Assembly (NCBI RefSeq): GCF_000718775.1 | Contig: NZ_JOCB01000031.1 | Coordinates: 1 to 64,000, forward strand | Direction: 5' to 3' | DNA from: Streptomyces sp. NRRL S-31 | GTDB taxonomy: Bacteria > Actinomycetota > Actinomycetes > Streptomycetales > Streptomycetaceae | Length of the DNA: 64,000 nucleotides | In this document: positions 27,630 through 38,141 of the stretch, piece by piece | Layout of the letters: every line of letters starts with the position of its first letter | Position numbering within the stretch: the first letter of the stretch is position 1 | Notes under the pieces: model-generated | Seen by the model: the letters and a program-made list of their open reading frames with translations, nothing else | Databases searched by the model: none | What the model was told of the DNA's origin: nothing | Program-made: the position numbers and the translations under genes

Positions 27630-28799
27630 ATGGCATACCTCGACCACGCCGCGACGACCCCGATGCTCCCGGAGGCGGCAGAGGCACTGACCGCCCAGCT
27701 GAGCATCACGGGCAACGCATCCTCCCTCCACGCGTCCGGCCGGCAGGCCCGCCGTACGGTCGAGGAATCCCGCGAGACCCTCGCGGAAGCACTCGGCGCC
27801 CGCCCCAGCGAGGTCGTCTTCACCTCGGGCGGCACCGAGGCCGACAACCTGGCCGTCAAGGGCCTGTACTGGTCCCGCCGCGCCGCCGACCCGGGCCGCA
27901 CCCGCGTCCTGGCCAGCCCCGTCGAGCACCACGCCGTCCTCGACGCCGTGCACTGGCTCGGCGAGCACGAGGGCGCCACCGTCGAGTACCTCCCCGTCGA
28001 CTCCCACGGCCGTGTCCACCCCGAGGCACTGCGCGAGGCCATCGCCCGCAACCCCGACGACGTCGCCGTGGCCACCGTGATGTGGGCCAACAACGAGATC
28101 GGCACGGTCATGCCGGTCCGTGAACTGGCGGACGTCGCGGCCGAGTTCGGCGTCCCGCTGCACGCCGACGCGGTCCAGGCGTTCGGTCAGGTCCCGGTCG
28201 GCTTCGAGACCTCGGGCCTGGCCGCGATGACGGTGTCCGGCCACAAGGTCGGCGGCCCGTACGGCATCGGCGCCCTCGTCCTCGGCCGTGAGCACACGCC
28301 CGTACCGGTGCTGCACGGCGGCGGCCAGGAGCGGCACGTCCGCTCCGGCACGCTCGACGTGCCGGCCATCGCCTCCTTCGCCGTCGCGGGCCGGCTCGCC
28401 GCCGCGCGGCGCGAGTGGTTCGCGCGCGAGATCGGCGCCCTGCGCGACCAGCTGGTCGACGCCGTCCGCACGGCCGTGCCCGACGCGATCCTCGGCGGCG
28501 ACCCGGCCCCCGGGGGGCGGCTGCCGGCCAACGCCCACTTCACCTTCCCCGGCTGCGAGGGCGACTCCCTGCTGCTCCTGCTGGACGCCCAGGGCATCGA
28601 GTGCTCCACCGGCTCCGCCTGCACCGCCGGCGTCGCCCAGCCCAGCCACGTCCTCCTCGCCACCGGCACCGCCCCGGACCTGGCCCGCGGCACCCTGCGC
28701 TTCTCCCTCGGCCACACCTCCACCGAGGCCGACGTGGCGGCCGTAGCGAAGGCGATCGGCCCCGCGGTGGAACGGGCGCGGGCGGCCGGACTCACCTAG
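27630..28799 (+). CDS. Cysteine desulfurase (IscS/NifS type)
   Basis: This 389-residue PLP enzyme takes sulfur from cysteine as a persulfide. It shows [10 protein letters not shown] at the N-terminus, the PLP-contacting [10 protein letters not shown], the PLP lysine in [13 protein letters not shown] and the catalytic cysteine in [17 protein letters not shown] at 27614-27619 lies 11 bases before the ATG, suggesting a very short leader or leaderless message. mnmA is close by on the same strand and uses this sulfur for tRNA 2-thiouridine. The 3' end overlaps the convergent amidase gene by four bases. Confidence 0.93.
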   Translation: MAYLDHAATTPMLPEAAEALTAQLSITGNASSLHASGRQARRTVEESRETLAEALGARPSEVVFTSGGTEADNLAVKGLYWSRRAADPGRTRVLASPVEHHAVLDAVHWLGEHEGATVEYLPVDSHGRVHPEALREAIARNPDDVAVATVMWANNEIGTVMPVRELADVAAEFGVPLHADAVQAFGQVPVGFETSGLAAMTVSGHKVGGPYGIGALVLGREHTPVPVLHGGGQERHVRSGTLDVPAIASFAVAGRLAAARREWFAREIGALRDQLVDAVRTAVPDAILGGDPAPGGRLPANAHFTFPGCEGDSLLLLLDAQGIECSTGSACTAGVAQPSHVLLATGTAPDLARGTLRFSLGHTSTEADVAAVAKAIGPAVERARAAGLT

Positions 28800-29533
28800 G
28801 GGTTCCCGGACGGGGTCGCGTCAGGGGTTCCGTCCGGACCGGCCCGGTCCCGCTCGGCCCGGTCCCGCTCGGTGCGGATCAGGCGCAGGTACCGCTCCCA
28901 GTCCCAGAAGCGCCCCGGGTCCGTGTGGTCCGTTCCCGGCACCTCCACGTGCCCGATGAGGTGCTCCCGGTCCACGGGGATGCCGTAGCGTCCGCAGACC
29001 GCCGCCGTCAGCCGGGCCGAGGCCGCGTACAGGGCGTCCGTGAAGGACGAGGCGTCCTCCACGAAGCCCTCGTGCTCGATGCCGACACTGCGTTCGTTGT
29101 ACTGCCGGTTGCCCGCGTGGAAGGCCACGTCCAGCTCGCGGACCAGCTGGGTCACCCGGCCGTCCCGGCGCACGACGTAGTGCGCGGCGGCGCCGTGCTC
29201 CGGGTCCTGGAACGCCCGCACCGCCGACGCGTACCCGCCCTGGGTGACGTGGACGACGACCCGGTCCACCCGGTAGTCGGCCGGCCGGTCCGCCCGCCGG
29301 AAGTTCGCCGCCGAGGCCCCGACCCAGCGCGCGCCCCGGAAGTCCACCGCGCCCGCCACCCGCGGCCTGCCCACCCCGGGCAGCCGCCACCACAGCCGGG
29401 ACAGCTCCTGACGGGCCAGCACCGCCGTGCCCGCGGCCGCCACGGCGCCGCCGATCAGCAGGGCCCGCCGCCCCGGCCGCCGGTCCCCGTCGCCCGCCGG
29501 CGCACCCGTGCCCGCCCCTGCCGTCGCCCCCAT
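28796..29533 (-). CDS. N-acetylmuramoyl-L-alanine amidase (amidase_2 fold), probably exported
   Basis: From the ATG at 29533 the product has 245 residues. The N-terminus [23 protein letters not shown] has twin arginines before a hydrophobic core, so Tat export or a membrane anchor is likely. The enzyme core has [17 protein letters not shown] (first zinc His), [35 protein letters not shown] and [17 protein letters not shown]. These are amidase_2/PGRP landmarks for cutting the lactyl-peptide bond of peptidoglycan. It is divergent from mnmA with a 60-base gap and convergent with the cysteine desulfurase. Confidence 0.87.
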   Translation of the reverse strand: MGATAGAGTGAPAGDGDRRPGRRALLIGGAVAAAGTAVLARQELSRLWWRLPGVGRPRVAGAVDFRGARWVGASAANFRRADRPADYRVDRVVVHVTQGGYASAVRAFQDPEHGAAAHYVVRRDGRVTQLVRELDVAFHAGNRQYNERSVGIEHEGFVEDASSFTDALYAASARLTAAVCGRYGIPVDREHLIGHVEVPGTDHTDPGRFWDWERYLRLIRTERDRAERDRAGPDGTPDATPSGNP

Positions 29534-29593
29534 GTGAAGCACAACGCATATCCGGCGGACCTGGTTCCCGCGCCCCCGTACCCTGGAAGGGCT

Positions 29594-30724
29594 ATGACTG
29601 ACACCCCGCAGCGCACCCGCCCCCTCCGCGTCCTCGCCGCCATGTCCGGCGGGGTCGACTCCGCCGTCGCCGCCGCGCGCGCCGCGGAAGCAGGTCATGA
29701 CGTCACCGGCGTCCACCTCGCGCTCTCCGCGAACCCGCAGTCCTTCCGCACCGGCGCGCGGGGCTGTTGCACCATCGAGGACTCGCGCGACGCCCGCCGC
29801 GCGGCCGACGTCATCGGCATCCCGTTCTACGTCTGGGACCTCGCCGACCGCTTCCGCGAGGACGTCGTCGAGGACTTCGTCGCCGAGTACGAGGCCGGCC
29901 GCACCCCGAACCCGTGCCTGCGCTGCAACGAGAAGATCAAGTTCGCCGCGCTGCTCGACAAGGCGCTGGCCCTCGGTTTCGACGCCGTCTGCACCGGCCA
30001 CTACGCCAAGGTGATCGTGAACGAGGACGGCTCCCGCGAGCTGCACCGCGCCTCCGACATGGCCAAGGACCAGTCGTACGTGCTCGGTGTGTTGGACGAC
30101 CGGCAGCTCGCGCACGCGCTGTTCCCGCTCGGCGACACGGTCACCACCAAGGACGAGATCCGCGCGGAGGCCGAGCGCCGGGGCCTGGCGGTGGCCAGGA
30201 AGCCCGACTCGCACGACATCTGCTTCATCGCCGACGGCGACACCCAGGGCTTCCTCGCCCGGCGGCTCGGCAAGGCCGAGGGCGACATCGTGGACGAGTC
30301 CGGCGCGAAGCTGGGCACGCACGACGGCGCGTACGGCTTCACCATCGGCCAGCGCAAGGGGCTGCGGATCGGCACCCCGGCCCCGGACGGCAAGCCCCGC
30401 TACGTGCTGGACATCTCGCCGGTCACCAACACGGTCACGGTCGGCCCGGCCGCCGCCCTGGACGTCACCGCGCTCACCGCGATCAAGCCCCGCTGGTGCG
30501 GCGCCGCCCCCACCGGACCCGGCACCTACACCGCCCAGCTGCGCGCCCACGGCGGCGAGACCGAGGTGAGGGCCGAACCGGTCGACGGCGAACTGCGGGT
30601 CACCTTCACCGAGCCGGTCCGCGGGGTCGCCCCCGGCCAGGCGATCGTGCTCTACGACGGCACGCGCGTGGTGGGCTCGGCGACGATCGCGGCCACGGCT
30701 CGCCGGGAAGCTGCCACAGCCTGA
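29594..30724 (+). CDS. mnmA: tRNA-specific 2-thiouridylase MnmA
   Basis: This 376-residue enzyme makes 2-thiouridine at wobble position 34 of Lys, Glu and Gln tRNAs. The PP-loop is [11 protein letters not shown] (about residues 15-25). The first catalytic cysteine is in [12 protein letters not shown] and the second in [21 protein letters not shown] and the C-terminal beta-barrel follow. TACCCT and GGAAGG before the ATG give a promoter and ribosome site. It is intact. A decayed fragment matching its GFDAVCTG...VIVNED section occurs at about 43235-43310, on the far side of the accessory island that starts right after this gene. Confidence 0.96.
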   Translation: MTDTPQRTRPLRVLAAMSGGVDSAVAAARAAEAGHDVTGVHLALSANPQSFRTGARGCCTIEDSRDARRAADVIGIPFYVWDLADRFREDVVEDFVAEYEAGRTPNPCLRCNEKIKFAALLDKALALGFDAVCTGHYAKVIVNEDGSRELHRASDMAKDQSYVLGVLDDRQLAHALFPLGDTVTTKDEIRAEAERRGLAVARKPDSHDICFIADGDTQGFLARRLGKAEGDIVDESGAKLGTHDGAYGFTIGQRKGLRIGTPAPDGKPRYVLDISPVTNTVTVGPAAALDVTALTAIKPRWCGAAPTGPGTYTAQLRAHGGETEVRAEPVDGELRVTFTEPVRGVAPGQAIVLYDGTRVVGSATIAATARREAATA

Positions 30725-30844
30725 TCATCGAGGGCTCGCAGGAGCTGGCACGGTCCGCCCAGCCCGGCATAGGCTGGCCGTCGCGGAAGGTCCGCGCAGT
30801 GTGAGCCGGCGGCGGGACTTCCCCGCCCCTTCGGGAGGTGGACG
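30725..30844 (+). promoter_or_regulatory. Junction between mnmA and the defence island
   Basis: This 120-base gap separates the core gene from rloA. No gene is seen. The stretch GGCGGCGGGACTTCCCCGCCCC at about 30812-30833 can form a small hairpin, and GGGAGGTGG serves the rloA start. If the island entered next to mnmA, its left edge is here. Confidence 0.45.
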
Positions 30845-32140
30845 GTGCTTCTGCGCTTTCGAGTGGCGAATCACCGCTCGATCCGGGACGAGGCCGAGCT
30901 GACACTTGTTGCTGCGGGCAGTGTGGACAGTGCCGACAGCATCGCGCGGGACAGCGGGATCGCCCAGGGCGATGGCGGGCCCGTGCCGGTGCTGCCCGTG
31001 GCCGGGATCTTCGGTGCCAACGCTTCCGGCAAGAGCAACATGCTCAGCGCGTTCCATGCCATGCGGGAGGCGGTACGTACCTCCTTCGCGGACTGGGCCA
31101 AGTATCCCGGGGTACCTCACCGGCAGCCCTTCAAGCTGGACGCGGCCAGCGCCGAGGAGACCACCCTCTTCGAGGTCGACCTGGTCCTCGGCGCCCGCAC
31201 TCCCGTCCGCTACACCTACGGCTTCGAGCTCTCCGACGACCGGGTGGAGGCCGAATGGCTGCACGCTTACCCGGGCGGCGTCCGGGAGGTGTGGTTCGAC
31301 AGGGAGGCGGACCGCCCGGCGGAGGACGGCGACGAGTACCTCTTCGAGAGCCCGGCCTTCACCGGCCGCCGCGACGACCTGGTCGCACTCACCCGGCCGA
31401 ACGCCCTCTTCCTCTCCACGGCGGCCACCCTCAACGACCCTCAGCTGTCCGCCCTGCACCGCTGGTTCCTGAACAACCTGTGGCTGATGACCCCGGGTGA
31501 GGACATCACACACCGTGCCGACTGGACCAAGCGCCGCCTCACCGAGCTCCACGACGACACCGGCTATCGCGAACGGCTCGTCCAGCTCCTGGCCGCCGCC
31601 GACCTGGGCGTCACCGGCTTCGATCTCGATCCGGACACCGGTGCGGTCTCCCTTCGGCACCGGACGGAGGGGACGGAAGCCGTGGCCCTCGACTTCCTCA
31701 CCGAGGAAAGCTTCGGCACACACGCGTGGTTCGCCTTCCTCGGCCCGATGCTCACCGTCCTCGACAACGGGACGACGCTGCTGGTCGACGAGCTCGACTC
31801 CAGTCTCCATCCCACGCTGGCCGCCGAGGTCGTCCGCCTCTTCCAGGACCGTAAGGCCAATGCCAAGGGTGCCCAGCTGATCTTCACCACCCATGACGCC
31901 ACGCTGCTCGGCAACGCCGTGCTGGACCGTCCGCTCGGCCGCGACCAGGTATGGCTCACCGCGAAGACGAAGTCCGGCGCGACCGAGCTGTATCCGCTGG
32001 TCGCCGCACACCCGGAGGCCGGCGAGGACCTGGAGCGGGGCTATCTGCGGGGCCGGTACGGGGGGGTGCCCCGGGTGACCCCGGGCGAGATCGCCCGTGA
32101 GGTGTCGTGGTTCGAGGAGAAGGCGGCAGCGACGGCGTGA
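30845..32140 (+). CDS. rloA: RloA/AbiLi-like AAA ATPase
   Basis: This 431-residue ATPase starts with a GTG after GGGAGGTGG. It opens with LLRFRVANHRSIRDEAELTL, typical of OLD/RecF-like AAA_21 proteins. Walker A is FGANASGKSN (about residues 56-65). LLVDELDSSLHPTLAAEVVRLF is Walker B with the following His, and AQLIFTTHDATLLG is the sensor region. It pairs with a RloB-like gene 22 bases downstream. RloA/RloB were first seen inside Campylobacter hsd loci and are related to the lactococcal AbiL abortive-infection pair. A phage-triggered toxic or nuclease response is inferred. Confidence 0.87.
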   Translation: MLLRFRVANHRSIRDEAELTLVAAGSVDSADSIARDSGIAQGDGGPVPVLPVAGIFGANASGKSNMLSAFHAMREAVRTSFADWAKYPGVPHRQPFKLDAASAEETTLFEVDLVLGARTPVRYTYGFELSDDRVEAEWLHAYPGGVREVWFDREADRPAEDGDEYLFESPAFTGRRDDLVALTRPNALFLSTAATLNDPQLSALHRWFLNNLWLMTPGEDITHRADWTKRRLTELHDDTGYRERLVQLLAAADLGVTGFDLDPDTGAVSLRHRTEGTEAVALDFLTEESFGTHAWFAFLGPMLTVLDNGTTLLVDELDSSLHPTLAAEVVRLFQDRKANAKGAQLIFTTHDATLLGNAVLDRPLGRDQVWLTAKTKSGATELYPLVAAHPEAGEDLERGYLRGRYGGVPRVTPGEIAREVSWFEEKAAATA

Positions 32141-32162
32141 GCGAGCGGGGTGGGCACGGAGC

Positions 32163-32930
32163 ATGAGCAGCAGGCGCAGGTCGAAGAAGGACGCGGCGAG
32201 CACGGTGATGCCGCCGCAGGCGCCTCCGTCGCAGTACTCACGTCGCGAGCGGGTGCTGTACGTGGGATGCGAAGGCGAGGCGACCGAGTACGACTACCTG
32301 CGCTACCTCAACAAGGAGTACGGGAGCGGGGACAGCGAGACCGGCCGGCCGGCCTTCACCATCAAGCCGGTCCGCAAGGCCGACGGCCTGATCCCGTCCC
32401 GTGCCGTCAAGGCGGTGGTCGAGGCCGCTCAGGGGGAGGACGAGACCTGGGTGCTCTTCGACCGGGACAGCCACCACGACATCCCGGAGGCCTTCGAGGC
32501 CGCAGCGGCCTCGGACACCGAGGTCTGCTTCTCCCACCCCTCCTTCGAACTGTGGCTGCTGCTGCACTTCCAGCCGTTCGGCGGCGCCCAGGGCGCGGCG
32601 AAGAACACGCACGTCCTGGAGAAGCTGCGCAAGGCCGACCCTGCCTACAAGCGGTTCGACAAGCCCGACAAGAGTCTGGGTGATGCCCGTACCAAGGCGC
32701 TGAAGGGCAAGGAGGAGGCGGCGGTGCAGCACGCGCGAGCCCTGGTCGGTCAGTGCGAGCACGGTTCGTGCAAGCCCGCCAATGCCACCTTCGAGGCTCC
32801 GAAGTACGGTCGCTCGGCGAAGGAACGGGCCGCCCGCTCGGGGCACGCCAAGAACTGCGAGGTCCTGAGCCGCGACCCGTCCACGGACGTGTGGCGGCTC
32901 CTGGTCAGCCTGGGCATCGTCAAGGTCTGA
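32163..32930 (+). CDS. rloB: RloB/AbiLii-like protein
   Basis: From the ATG at 32163 the product has 255 residues, starting with a basic Ser/Arg/Lys segment. The conserved block [19 protein letters not shown], then [11 protein letters not shown] and [16 protein letters not shown], matches the RloB family (Pfam RloB, which includes AbiLii). Glu in the CEGEATE motif and Asp in FDRD recall a Toprim-like metal site, so RloB is probably the effector nuclease driven by RloA. It lies 121 bases before hsdM on the same strand. Confidence 0.87.
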   Translation: MSSRRRSKKDAASTVMPPQAPPSQYSRRERVLYVGCEGEATEYDYLRYLNKEYGSGDSETGRPAFTIKPVRKADGLIPSRAVKAVVEAAQGEDETWVLFDRDSHHDIPEAFEAAAASDTEVCFSHPSFELWLLLHFQPFGGAQGAAKNTHVLEKLRKADPAYKRFDKPDKSLGDARTKALKGKEEAAVQHARALVGQCEHGSCKPANATFEAPKYGRSAKERAARSGHAKNCEVLSRDPSTDVWRLLVSLGIVKV

Positions 32931-33051
32931 GCGACGGCCGCGCCCCTCGCCGTGCAGCGGCGATGTCCGGGTTCCGCGCGGGTTGGCTCCCGCACCGGCG
33001 GGCCGTCTAACCTTCCGTAGCACCTCCACTTTCCGTACGAAGGATCCGCGC

Positions 33052-35652
33052 GTGGCCAGAATCACCCTGCCCGAGCTCGAACGCCATCTCTTCTCGGCCG
33101 CCGACATCCTGCGCGGCCGGATGGACGCCTCCGAGTACCGCGACTTCATCTTCGGGATGCTTTTTTTGAAGCGGGCCTCGGACGAGTTCGAGCCGGAGTG
33201 GAAGCGGGTGTACGAGGAGCGGCTCGCGCAGACCGGCGGTGACGAGGCGAGGGCCTTGGCCAAGGCGAACAACCCGGCCGCCTACCCCCGCGTCTTCTAC
33301 GTGCCGCCGCGGGCCCGCTGGTGGCGTGGACCACACCACGACCCGGAGAGGCCGCAGACCCCGGCGCCCGGCATCATGGCCCTGACCGAGAACGTCGGCC
33401 AGGGCCTCGACGAGGCCTTGGTGGCGCTTCAGGAGGGCAACGACCTGCTCGCGGGCATCGCCTCACACATCAGCTTCAACGAGGTGGTTGGCACCAAGCC
33501 GCGCTTCACCGACCCCGAGCTCCGTTCGCTGGTCCGGCACTTCAGCCTCTACCGGCTGCGCAACGAGGACTTCGAGTTCCCCGACATGCTGGGCGCGGCG
33601 TACGAATATCTCCTCGGCCGGTTCGCGGACTCGGCCGGCCAGCGCGGCGGCGAGTTCTACACGCCGCGTTCGGTGGTGCGGATGATGGTGCGCCTGGTCG
33701 ATCCACAGGCCGGGGAGTCGGTGTACGACCCGTGCGCGGGCTCCGGCGGCATGTTGATCGCGGCCCGCGAGCACGTCGAGGAACACGGCGGCGACCCTGA
33801 GGAACTGTCGGTCAACGGGCAGGACAAGAACGGCCCGTCCTGGTCCATGGCCAGTATGAACATGGTCCTGCACGGCATCCACACCTTCGACCTCCAGCAC
33901 GGCGACACCCTCGCCGAGCCGCTCCACCTCGACGAGAACGGGCGGCTGCGCAAGTTCTCGGCGATCCTGTCCAACCCTCCGTTCTCCCTCCCGTACGACG
34001 AGGACGCCGTCGCCAAGGCCGACGAGGACCACGGCAAGCGGATGCACTGGGGCTGGACGCCCGGGAGCGGCAAGAAGGCCGACCTGATGTTCGTCCAGCA
34101 CATGGTGTCCGTCCTGGAGGAGGACGGCGGGCGAGCGGCCGTCGTCATGCCGTACGGGGTGCTCTTCCGGGGCGGCAAGGAACGCGAGATCCGCATCGGG
34201 ATGCTCCGCGCGGACTGCGTGGAGGCCGTCATCGGCCTCGGCCCGAACCTGTTCTACGGCGCGGGCGTCCCGGCCTGCATCCTGATCCTGCGGCCCCCGC
34301 ACGGGAAGACCGCCCCGAAGCGCCGGGAGAAGGTCCTCTTCATCAACGCTGACCGGGACTTCACTCCCGGCCGGAACCAGAACGAACTCGGCCCCGAACA
34401 CGTCGAGAAGATCGTGACGGTCTTCCGCGAATGGCGCCTCATCGACGGCTACTCGCGCGAGGTCCACCGCGACGAACTCCTCGCCCCCGACGCGAAGGGC
34501 GTCCCCGAGGCGAACTTCAACATCCGCCGCTGGGTGGACAACTCGCCGCCCGCGGAGCCGCAGGACGTGCGGGCGCACTTGTACGGGGGCGTGCCGGTCG
34601 CCGAGGTCGCGGCCAAGGAGGGGCTGTTCAAGGCGTACGGGGTCGACGCCGGTTCGCTGTTCGCGCGCCGGGAGGGTTCAGGCGAGTACTACGACTTCCT
34701 GCCGGAGGGCGCGGAGGCCACGGCCGCCCGTATTCCGCGACTGACGTACGCGCGGGAGGCTGAGCTGCGAGAGACGTTCGACGAGTGGTGGATGAAGAGC
34801 TCCGGTCTCTTCGCCCAGCTTGCGGCGGACCGGAAGCTGATGGACCTGCGCGGCGGGCTTCTCGACGGGTTCACGGCTGCGGTCGGCGGAGCCGGGGTTC
34901 TCGACGAGTTCACGACCGCCGGCATCATCGCCGCCTGGTGGACGGAGAACCGCTACGACATGAAGGCCCTCGCGGCGGGCGGCTTCGAGCGGGTCCTGGA
35001 AGGCTGGGTCGACTCCGTCGAGGCGATCGTCGACCCGGCGGTGCCGGGTGGCGGCGCGGATGACGCGAAGCGCACGTCGGTCTCCCCGGCGGAGCGACGC
35101 AGGGCCCTCGACCAGCCGGTCGTACGGGAGCTGATCCCGGAGTTCCTGGAGCTGGTCAAGGCGGCCGACAAGGCCGTCGCGGAGGCGGAGGCCGCGGCGA
35201 AGACGGCGGCTGAGGCGAGGGCGGCGGTGACGGATGCGGGTACGGACGTGGACGACGAGTCCGAGTCCGCGTCCGGTGAACCGGCGGAGCCGGTCGCCCC
35301 GGAGGAGCTCGCCGCCCTGGACAAGGCGTTGACAGCGGCCAAGAGGTCCCTGACGGCGGCGCGCAAGAAGCGCAAGGAGCTGGACGACAGCTTCCTGCCG
35401 GAGCTGAAAAAGGCGGCCGAGCGGAAACTGTCCGAACCGGGCGGCCCGGAGGGCGTCGTCCTCGCCGTCCTCCGCCGTGACCTGTCCGACCGCCTGAACG
35501 CGGCGTTGGCGGCGGGCCGCCGCGAGATCGTCGCTTCCTTCCGACGCTGGGCCGAGAAGTACGAGGTGTCGCTGACGGACCTGGAGAACGCCAGCGATGA
35601 CGCGGCGAAGGGGCTTGGGGAGTGGTTGAGGGTGCTGGGTTATGAGCGTTGA
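33052..35652 (+). CDS. hsdM: Type I restriction-modification N6-adenine methyltransferase subunit with long C-terminus
   Basis: The GTG at 33052 follows GAAGGATC. At 866 residues it is far longer than a usual HsdM (about 500). The HsdM_N helical domain includes [36 protein letters not shown] leads to motif [14 protein letters not shown], and motif IV is NPPFSLPY (about residue 308). A second half of about 350 residues is mostly helical, with [29 protein letters not shown] and an Ala/Glu/Lys coiled-coil-like end. A seven-T run (33161-33167, codons 37-39) is striking at this GC content. It overlaps hsdS by 11 bases. Confidence 0.92.
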   Translation: MARITLPELERHLFSAADILRGRMDASEYRDFIFGMLFLKRASDEFEPEWKRVYEERLAQTGGDEARALAKANNPAAYPRVFYVPPRARWWRGPHHDPERPQTPAPGIMALTENVGQGLDEALVALQEGNDLLAGIASHISFNEVVGTKPRFTDPELRSLVRHFSLYRLRNEDFEFPDMLGAAYEYLLGRFADSAGQRGGEFYTPRSVVRMMVRLVDPQAGESVYDPCAGSGGMLIAAREHVEEHGGDPEELSVNGQDKNGPSWSMASMNMVLHGIHTFDLQHGDTLAEPLHLDENGRLRKFSAILSNPPFSLPYDEDAVAKADEDHGKRMHWGWTPGSGKKADLMFVQHMVSVLEEDGGRAAVVMPYGVLFRGGKEREIRIGMLRADCVEAVIGLGPNLFYGAGVPACILILRPPHGKTAPKRREKVLFINADRDFTPGRNQNELGPEHVEKIVTVFREWRLIDGYSREVHRDELLAPDAKGVPEANFNIRRWVDNSPPAEPQDVRAHLYGGVPVAEVAAKEGLFKAYGVDAGSLFARREGSGEYYDFLPEGAEATAARIPRLTYAREAELRETFDEWWMKSSGLFAQLAADRKLMDLRGGLLDGFTAAVGGAGVLDEFTTAGIIAAWWTENRYDMKALAAGGFERVLEGWVDSVEAIVDPAVPGGGADDAKRTSVSPAERRRALDQPVVRELIPEFLELVKAADKAVAEAEAAAKTAAEARAAVTDAGTDVDDESESASGEPAEPVAPEELAALDKALTAAKRSLTAARKKRKELDDSFLPELKKAAERKLSEPGGPEGVVLAVLRRDLSDRLNAALAAGRREIVASFRRWAEKYEVSLTDLENASDDAAKGLGEWLRVLGYER

Positions 35653-36844
35653 GGTTCGACTGGGCAGCGTGCTGGAGTCGCCGCCGAAGAACGGCTACTC
35701 GCCCAAGGACGTTCCGGAGTGGACTGGGTTGAAGGCGCTCGGGCTCGGGTGTCTGACACCGAGGGGGTTTGCGCCGAGCCAGCTGAAGAATGTGCCAGAC
35801 AGCGCAACGGCGCGGCGGTTCACGCTGGTCAACGGCGACTTGCTGATGAGCCGGGCCAATACACGTGAACTGGTCGGTCTCGTAGGCCGCTTCACGGACA
35901 TTGGGACGGCCTGCATCTACCCGGATCTCATGATGAGGCTGCGACCGCAGGCCGATCGCTGCCTTCCCAGGTACTTGGAGATCGTGCTCCGGTCTTCGGA
36001 TGTTCGGAGGGAGATTCAGGCGGGGGCTCGCGGCACGAGTGAGAGCATGGTCAAGATCAGTGCCTCGCTGGTCGAGAACCTGCGGATTCCCTTGCCGCCG
36101 CTGCCCGAACAACGCGACATCGTCGCCGCGAACGAGGCGTTCGAGCGGCGGATCGGGGCGTTGGAGCGGGAGCTGGCCAAGCTTAGGACCGTCGAGGACG
36201 CCGTTGTGGCTGGGACGATGGCCGAGGCTGGAGGACGTATTGAGCTTGGTCGATGGCTGAGTTCCATCGAGGCGGGCAAGAGTCCCATGGCTGAGGACAC
36301 ACCTGCGGGCGATGGCGAGTGGGGCGTCCTGAAGGTGAGCGCCGTGCAACCGGGATGGTTCAAGGCTACTGAGAACAAGGTCATTCGCGAGGCGGAGTTC
36401 ATTAACGCACGGTACGCGGTTTCCACCGGAGACCTTCTCATGACGCGTGCCAACACTGAGGAACTCGTCGGACTTGCCTGCGTGGTTCGGGAACGCGCCG
36501 AACGCCTGATGTTGAGCGACAAGACGTTGCGACTCGTGCCCGACACGAGCGTGGCCGATGCGGAGTTCATCGAACTCGCGCTGCTCAGCCCGTCAGTACG
36601 CAGTCAGGTGCGCTCGCGAGCCACCGGTACGAGTGCCAGCATGAAGAACATCGGCCAGAGCGCGGTGCGGCAGTTGATGGTCCCGGACGTTCCGAAGGAC
36701 GTGCAGCGGAAGGCGGTCGCTGCGGTTTCTGCGAGCCGGAAGCGCAGTCAGGGTGTTCAGCGGCAGATCGCCAAGCTCCGCACGATCCAGCAGGGCGTGA
36801 TCGAGGACCTCCTCAGCGGTCGGTCCCGAGTGAACCGGACCTGA
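35642..36844 (+). CDS. hsdS: Type I restriction-modification specificity subunit
   Basis: This 400-residue protein has two target-recognition half-repeats. Each half carries a related motif, [16 protein letters not shown] in the first and [16 protein letters not shown] in the second. Each is followed by a conserved turn: [31 protein letters not shown] and [23 protein letters not shown]. Central and distal helices ([20 protein letters not shown] and [20 protein letters not shown]) are the conserved spacer regions that bind HsdM. It sets the bipartite DNA target, which cannot be read from sequence. Base composition is clearly less GC-rich than neighbours, consistent with transfer. The last 32 bases overlap the convergent DUF397 gene. 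Confidence 0.93.
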   Translation: MSVEVRLGSVLESPPKNGYSPKDVPEWTGLKALGLGCLTPRGFAPSQLKNVPDSATARRFTLVNGDLLMSRANTRELVGLVGRFTDIGTACIYPDLMMRLRPQADRCLPRYLEIVLRSSDVRREIQAGARGTSESMVKISASLVENLRIPLPPLPEQRDIVAANEAFERRIGALERELAKLRTVEDAVVAGTMAEAGGRIELGRWLSSIEAGKSPMAEDTPAGDGEWGVLKVSAVQPGWFKATENKVIREAEFINARYAVSTGDLLMTRANTEELVGLACVVRERAERLMLSDKTLRLVPDTSVADAEFIELALLSPSVRSQVRSRATGTSASMKNIGQSAVRQLMVPDVPKDVQRKAVAAVSASRKRSQGVQRQIAKLRTIQQGVIEDLLSGRSRVNRT

Positions 36845-37007
36845 GGCTTCCTATCAGCGCACCAAGCGACGCCCGGCCGATGACGATCACATCCGCCGGG
36901 CGTTTGCTGTCCCGCAGGGCGACTCCTGTCTGCGTCCAGGCGACCTCAACGCAGTTGTTGCCACTGGCCTCGGAGTAGGAGGACTTGATCCACTTCAGGG
37001 CGGACAC
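36813..37007 (-). CDS. DUF397-domain protein
   Basis: The core ALKWIKSSYSEASGNNCVEVAWTQTGVALRDSKRP is the DUF397 signature (W-KSSYS, NCVEVA, V-RDSK). The GTG at 37007 is 8 bases after AGAGG; a GTG at 37016 would add three residues but sits on that site. In Streptomyces such proteins are encoded beside XRE-DUF5753 regulators (WhiJ/BldB-like systems) and modulate them. It is the second gene after the XRE regulator and overlaps hsdS at its 3' end. Confidence 0.88.
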   Translation of the reverse strand: MSALKWIKSSYSEASGNNCVEVAWTQTGVALRDSKRPADVIVIGRASLGALIGSLRSGSLGTDR

Positions 37008-37019
37008 GACGGGCACCTC

Positions 37020-37871
37020 TTACAGGTCGTTGGCGATTTTGACGATGGCATCTGATGACTGCTCCGGATTCAACGCCACCTGTTCGATCGCGTCCAGTCG
37101 CCGACGGAAGTTGGCGAGTTGAGTGGAGGAGTGGAAGAAAGCGGCGCCGAGCGGGGAGTCGACCAGGACGGTGTCCAGGTGAGGGCTGGGGCCTACCGCG
37201 TACATCACGGAGTCGCCGGCCATAGGGAAGCCGCCCGCCGAGAACGGGATGACCCGGAGTGTGACGTTGTCACGCTCGCCTTCTTCCAGGAGGCGAGTGA
37301 GCTGGGCTTTGGCCACCTTGCGCCCGCCCACCTGCATACGCAGCGCGGATTCGTGGATGAGTCCGACGTAGGGGATGCCGGGCTCGTCTGCGATCCGTGC
37401 ATGCCGCGCCAGCCGATGAGCGATGCGGAGTTCCACCTCAAGGCGGGGCAGGGCCGGGATGAACATGTCGAAGAGGGCGCGCGCGTGGTCTTCGGTCTGG
37501 AAGATGCCGGGAAGATGGGCTGTCTGGACTGAGCGCAGGCTCGTGGCGTAGTGCTCCAGTTCCGATGTGTCGAGGAAATCGGGCGGGATCTTGCCCCGGT
37601 ACTCCTCCCACCAGCCGTTCCGTCGGCCGCCGGTCATGGATGCCAGGGCATCGATGAGTTCCTCGTCGTCGCACTCGTAGATGCTCAGGAGACGACGCAG
37701 ACGATCCTCACTGATGCCGTACCGACCGGCCTCGATGTTGGAGATGTTGGTGCGGTCGGTGCCCAGCAACTCGGCTGCCCTGGGAGCGGACATGCCTGCG
37801 GACTCTCTGAGCCGACGCAGCTCGGCGCCCAGTCGACGCTGACGGATCGTGGGCTGGTGCTTCGGTGCCAT
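37020..37871 (-). CDS. XRE-family regulator with DUF5753 domain (WhiJ-like)
   Basis: The ATG at 37871 has an excellent ribosome site, AAGGAGG. The 283-residue protein has an N-terminal helix-turn-helix, LRRLRESAGMSAPRAAELLGTDRTNISNIEAGRYGISED (residues 18-56). DUF5753 follows, with WWEEYRGKIPPDFLDTSELE, SVQTAHLPGIFQTEDHARALF, VGLIHESALRMQVGG and VIPFSAGGF. Such regulators work with a DUF397 partner and often with a neighbouring ATP-binding protein in development or stress. Here the cassette lies between hsdS and hsdR, so it may control the island. Confidence 0.92.
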   Translation of the reverse strand: MAPKHQPTIRQRRLGAELRRLRESAGMSAPRAAELLGTDRTNISNIEAGRYGISEDRLRRLLSIYECDDEELIDALASMTGGRRNGWWEEYRGKIPPDFLDTSELEHYATSLRSVQTAHLPGIFQTEDHARALFDMFIPALPRLEVELRIAHRLARHARIADEPGIPYVGLIHESALRMQVGGRKVAKAQLTRLLEEGERDNVTLRVIPFSAGGFPMAGDSVMYAVGPSPHLDTVLVDSPLGAAFFHSSTQLANFRRRLDAIEQVALNPEQSSDAIVKIANDL

Positions 37872-38141
37872 TTGCAGCCTCCTTGCTCGCGCACAGTGTG
37901 CCGACGCTGGTGGGGCGGGTCCAACCGAATCCAATTATTCACTCGTTCCAGTTCAAAGCATGGCACGGGTTAAGTGGATCGCTCTACATTGTGTAGCGCG
38001 TCACTCAAGTTCCCGCCGCCCGCGGAAGCGCACCGGCCCCCTGCCCTCCGGAAGGCAGGATCCCGGCACTGCCACCGCCGGCCGGCAGTTCGCAAACAGG
38101 CGCCCCAAAGAACCCGTTCCGCACCACGGAGGTACACCCTC
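37872..38141. promoter_or_regulatory. Divergent promoter region with a small perfect dyad
   Basis: This 270-base gap between the XRE gene and the ATP-binding gene is unusually AT-rich near 37930-38000 (for example CAATTATTCACTCGTT). CTACA at 37984-37988 and TGTAG at 37992-37996 form a perfect dyad with centre TTG, flanked by CGCT and CGCG. It is a plausible operator for the XRE-DUF5753 protein. No gene is seen in the gap. Confidence 0.5.
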
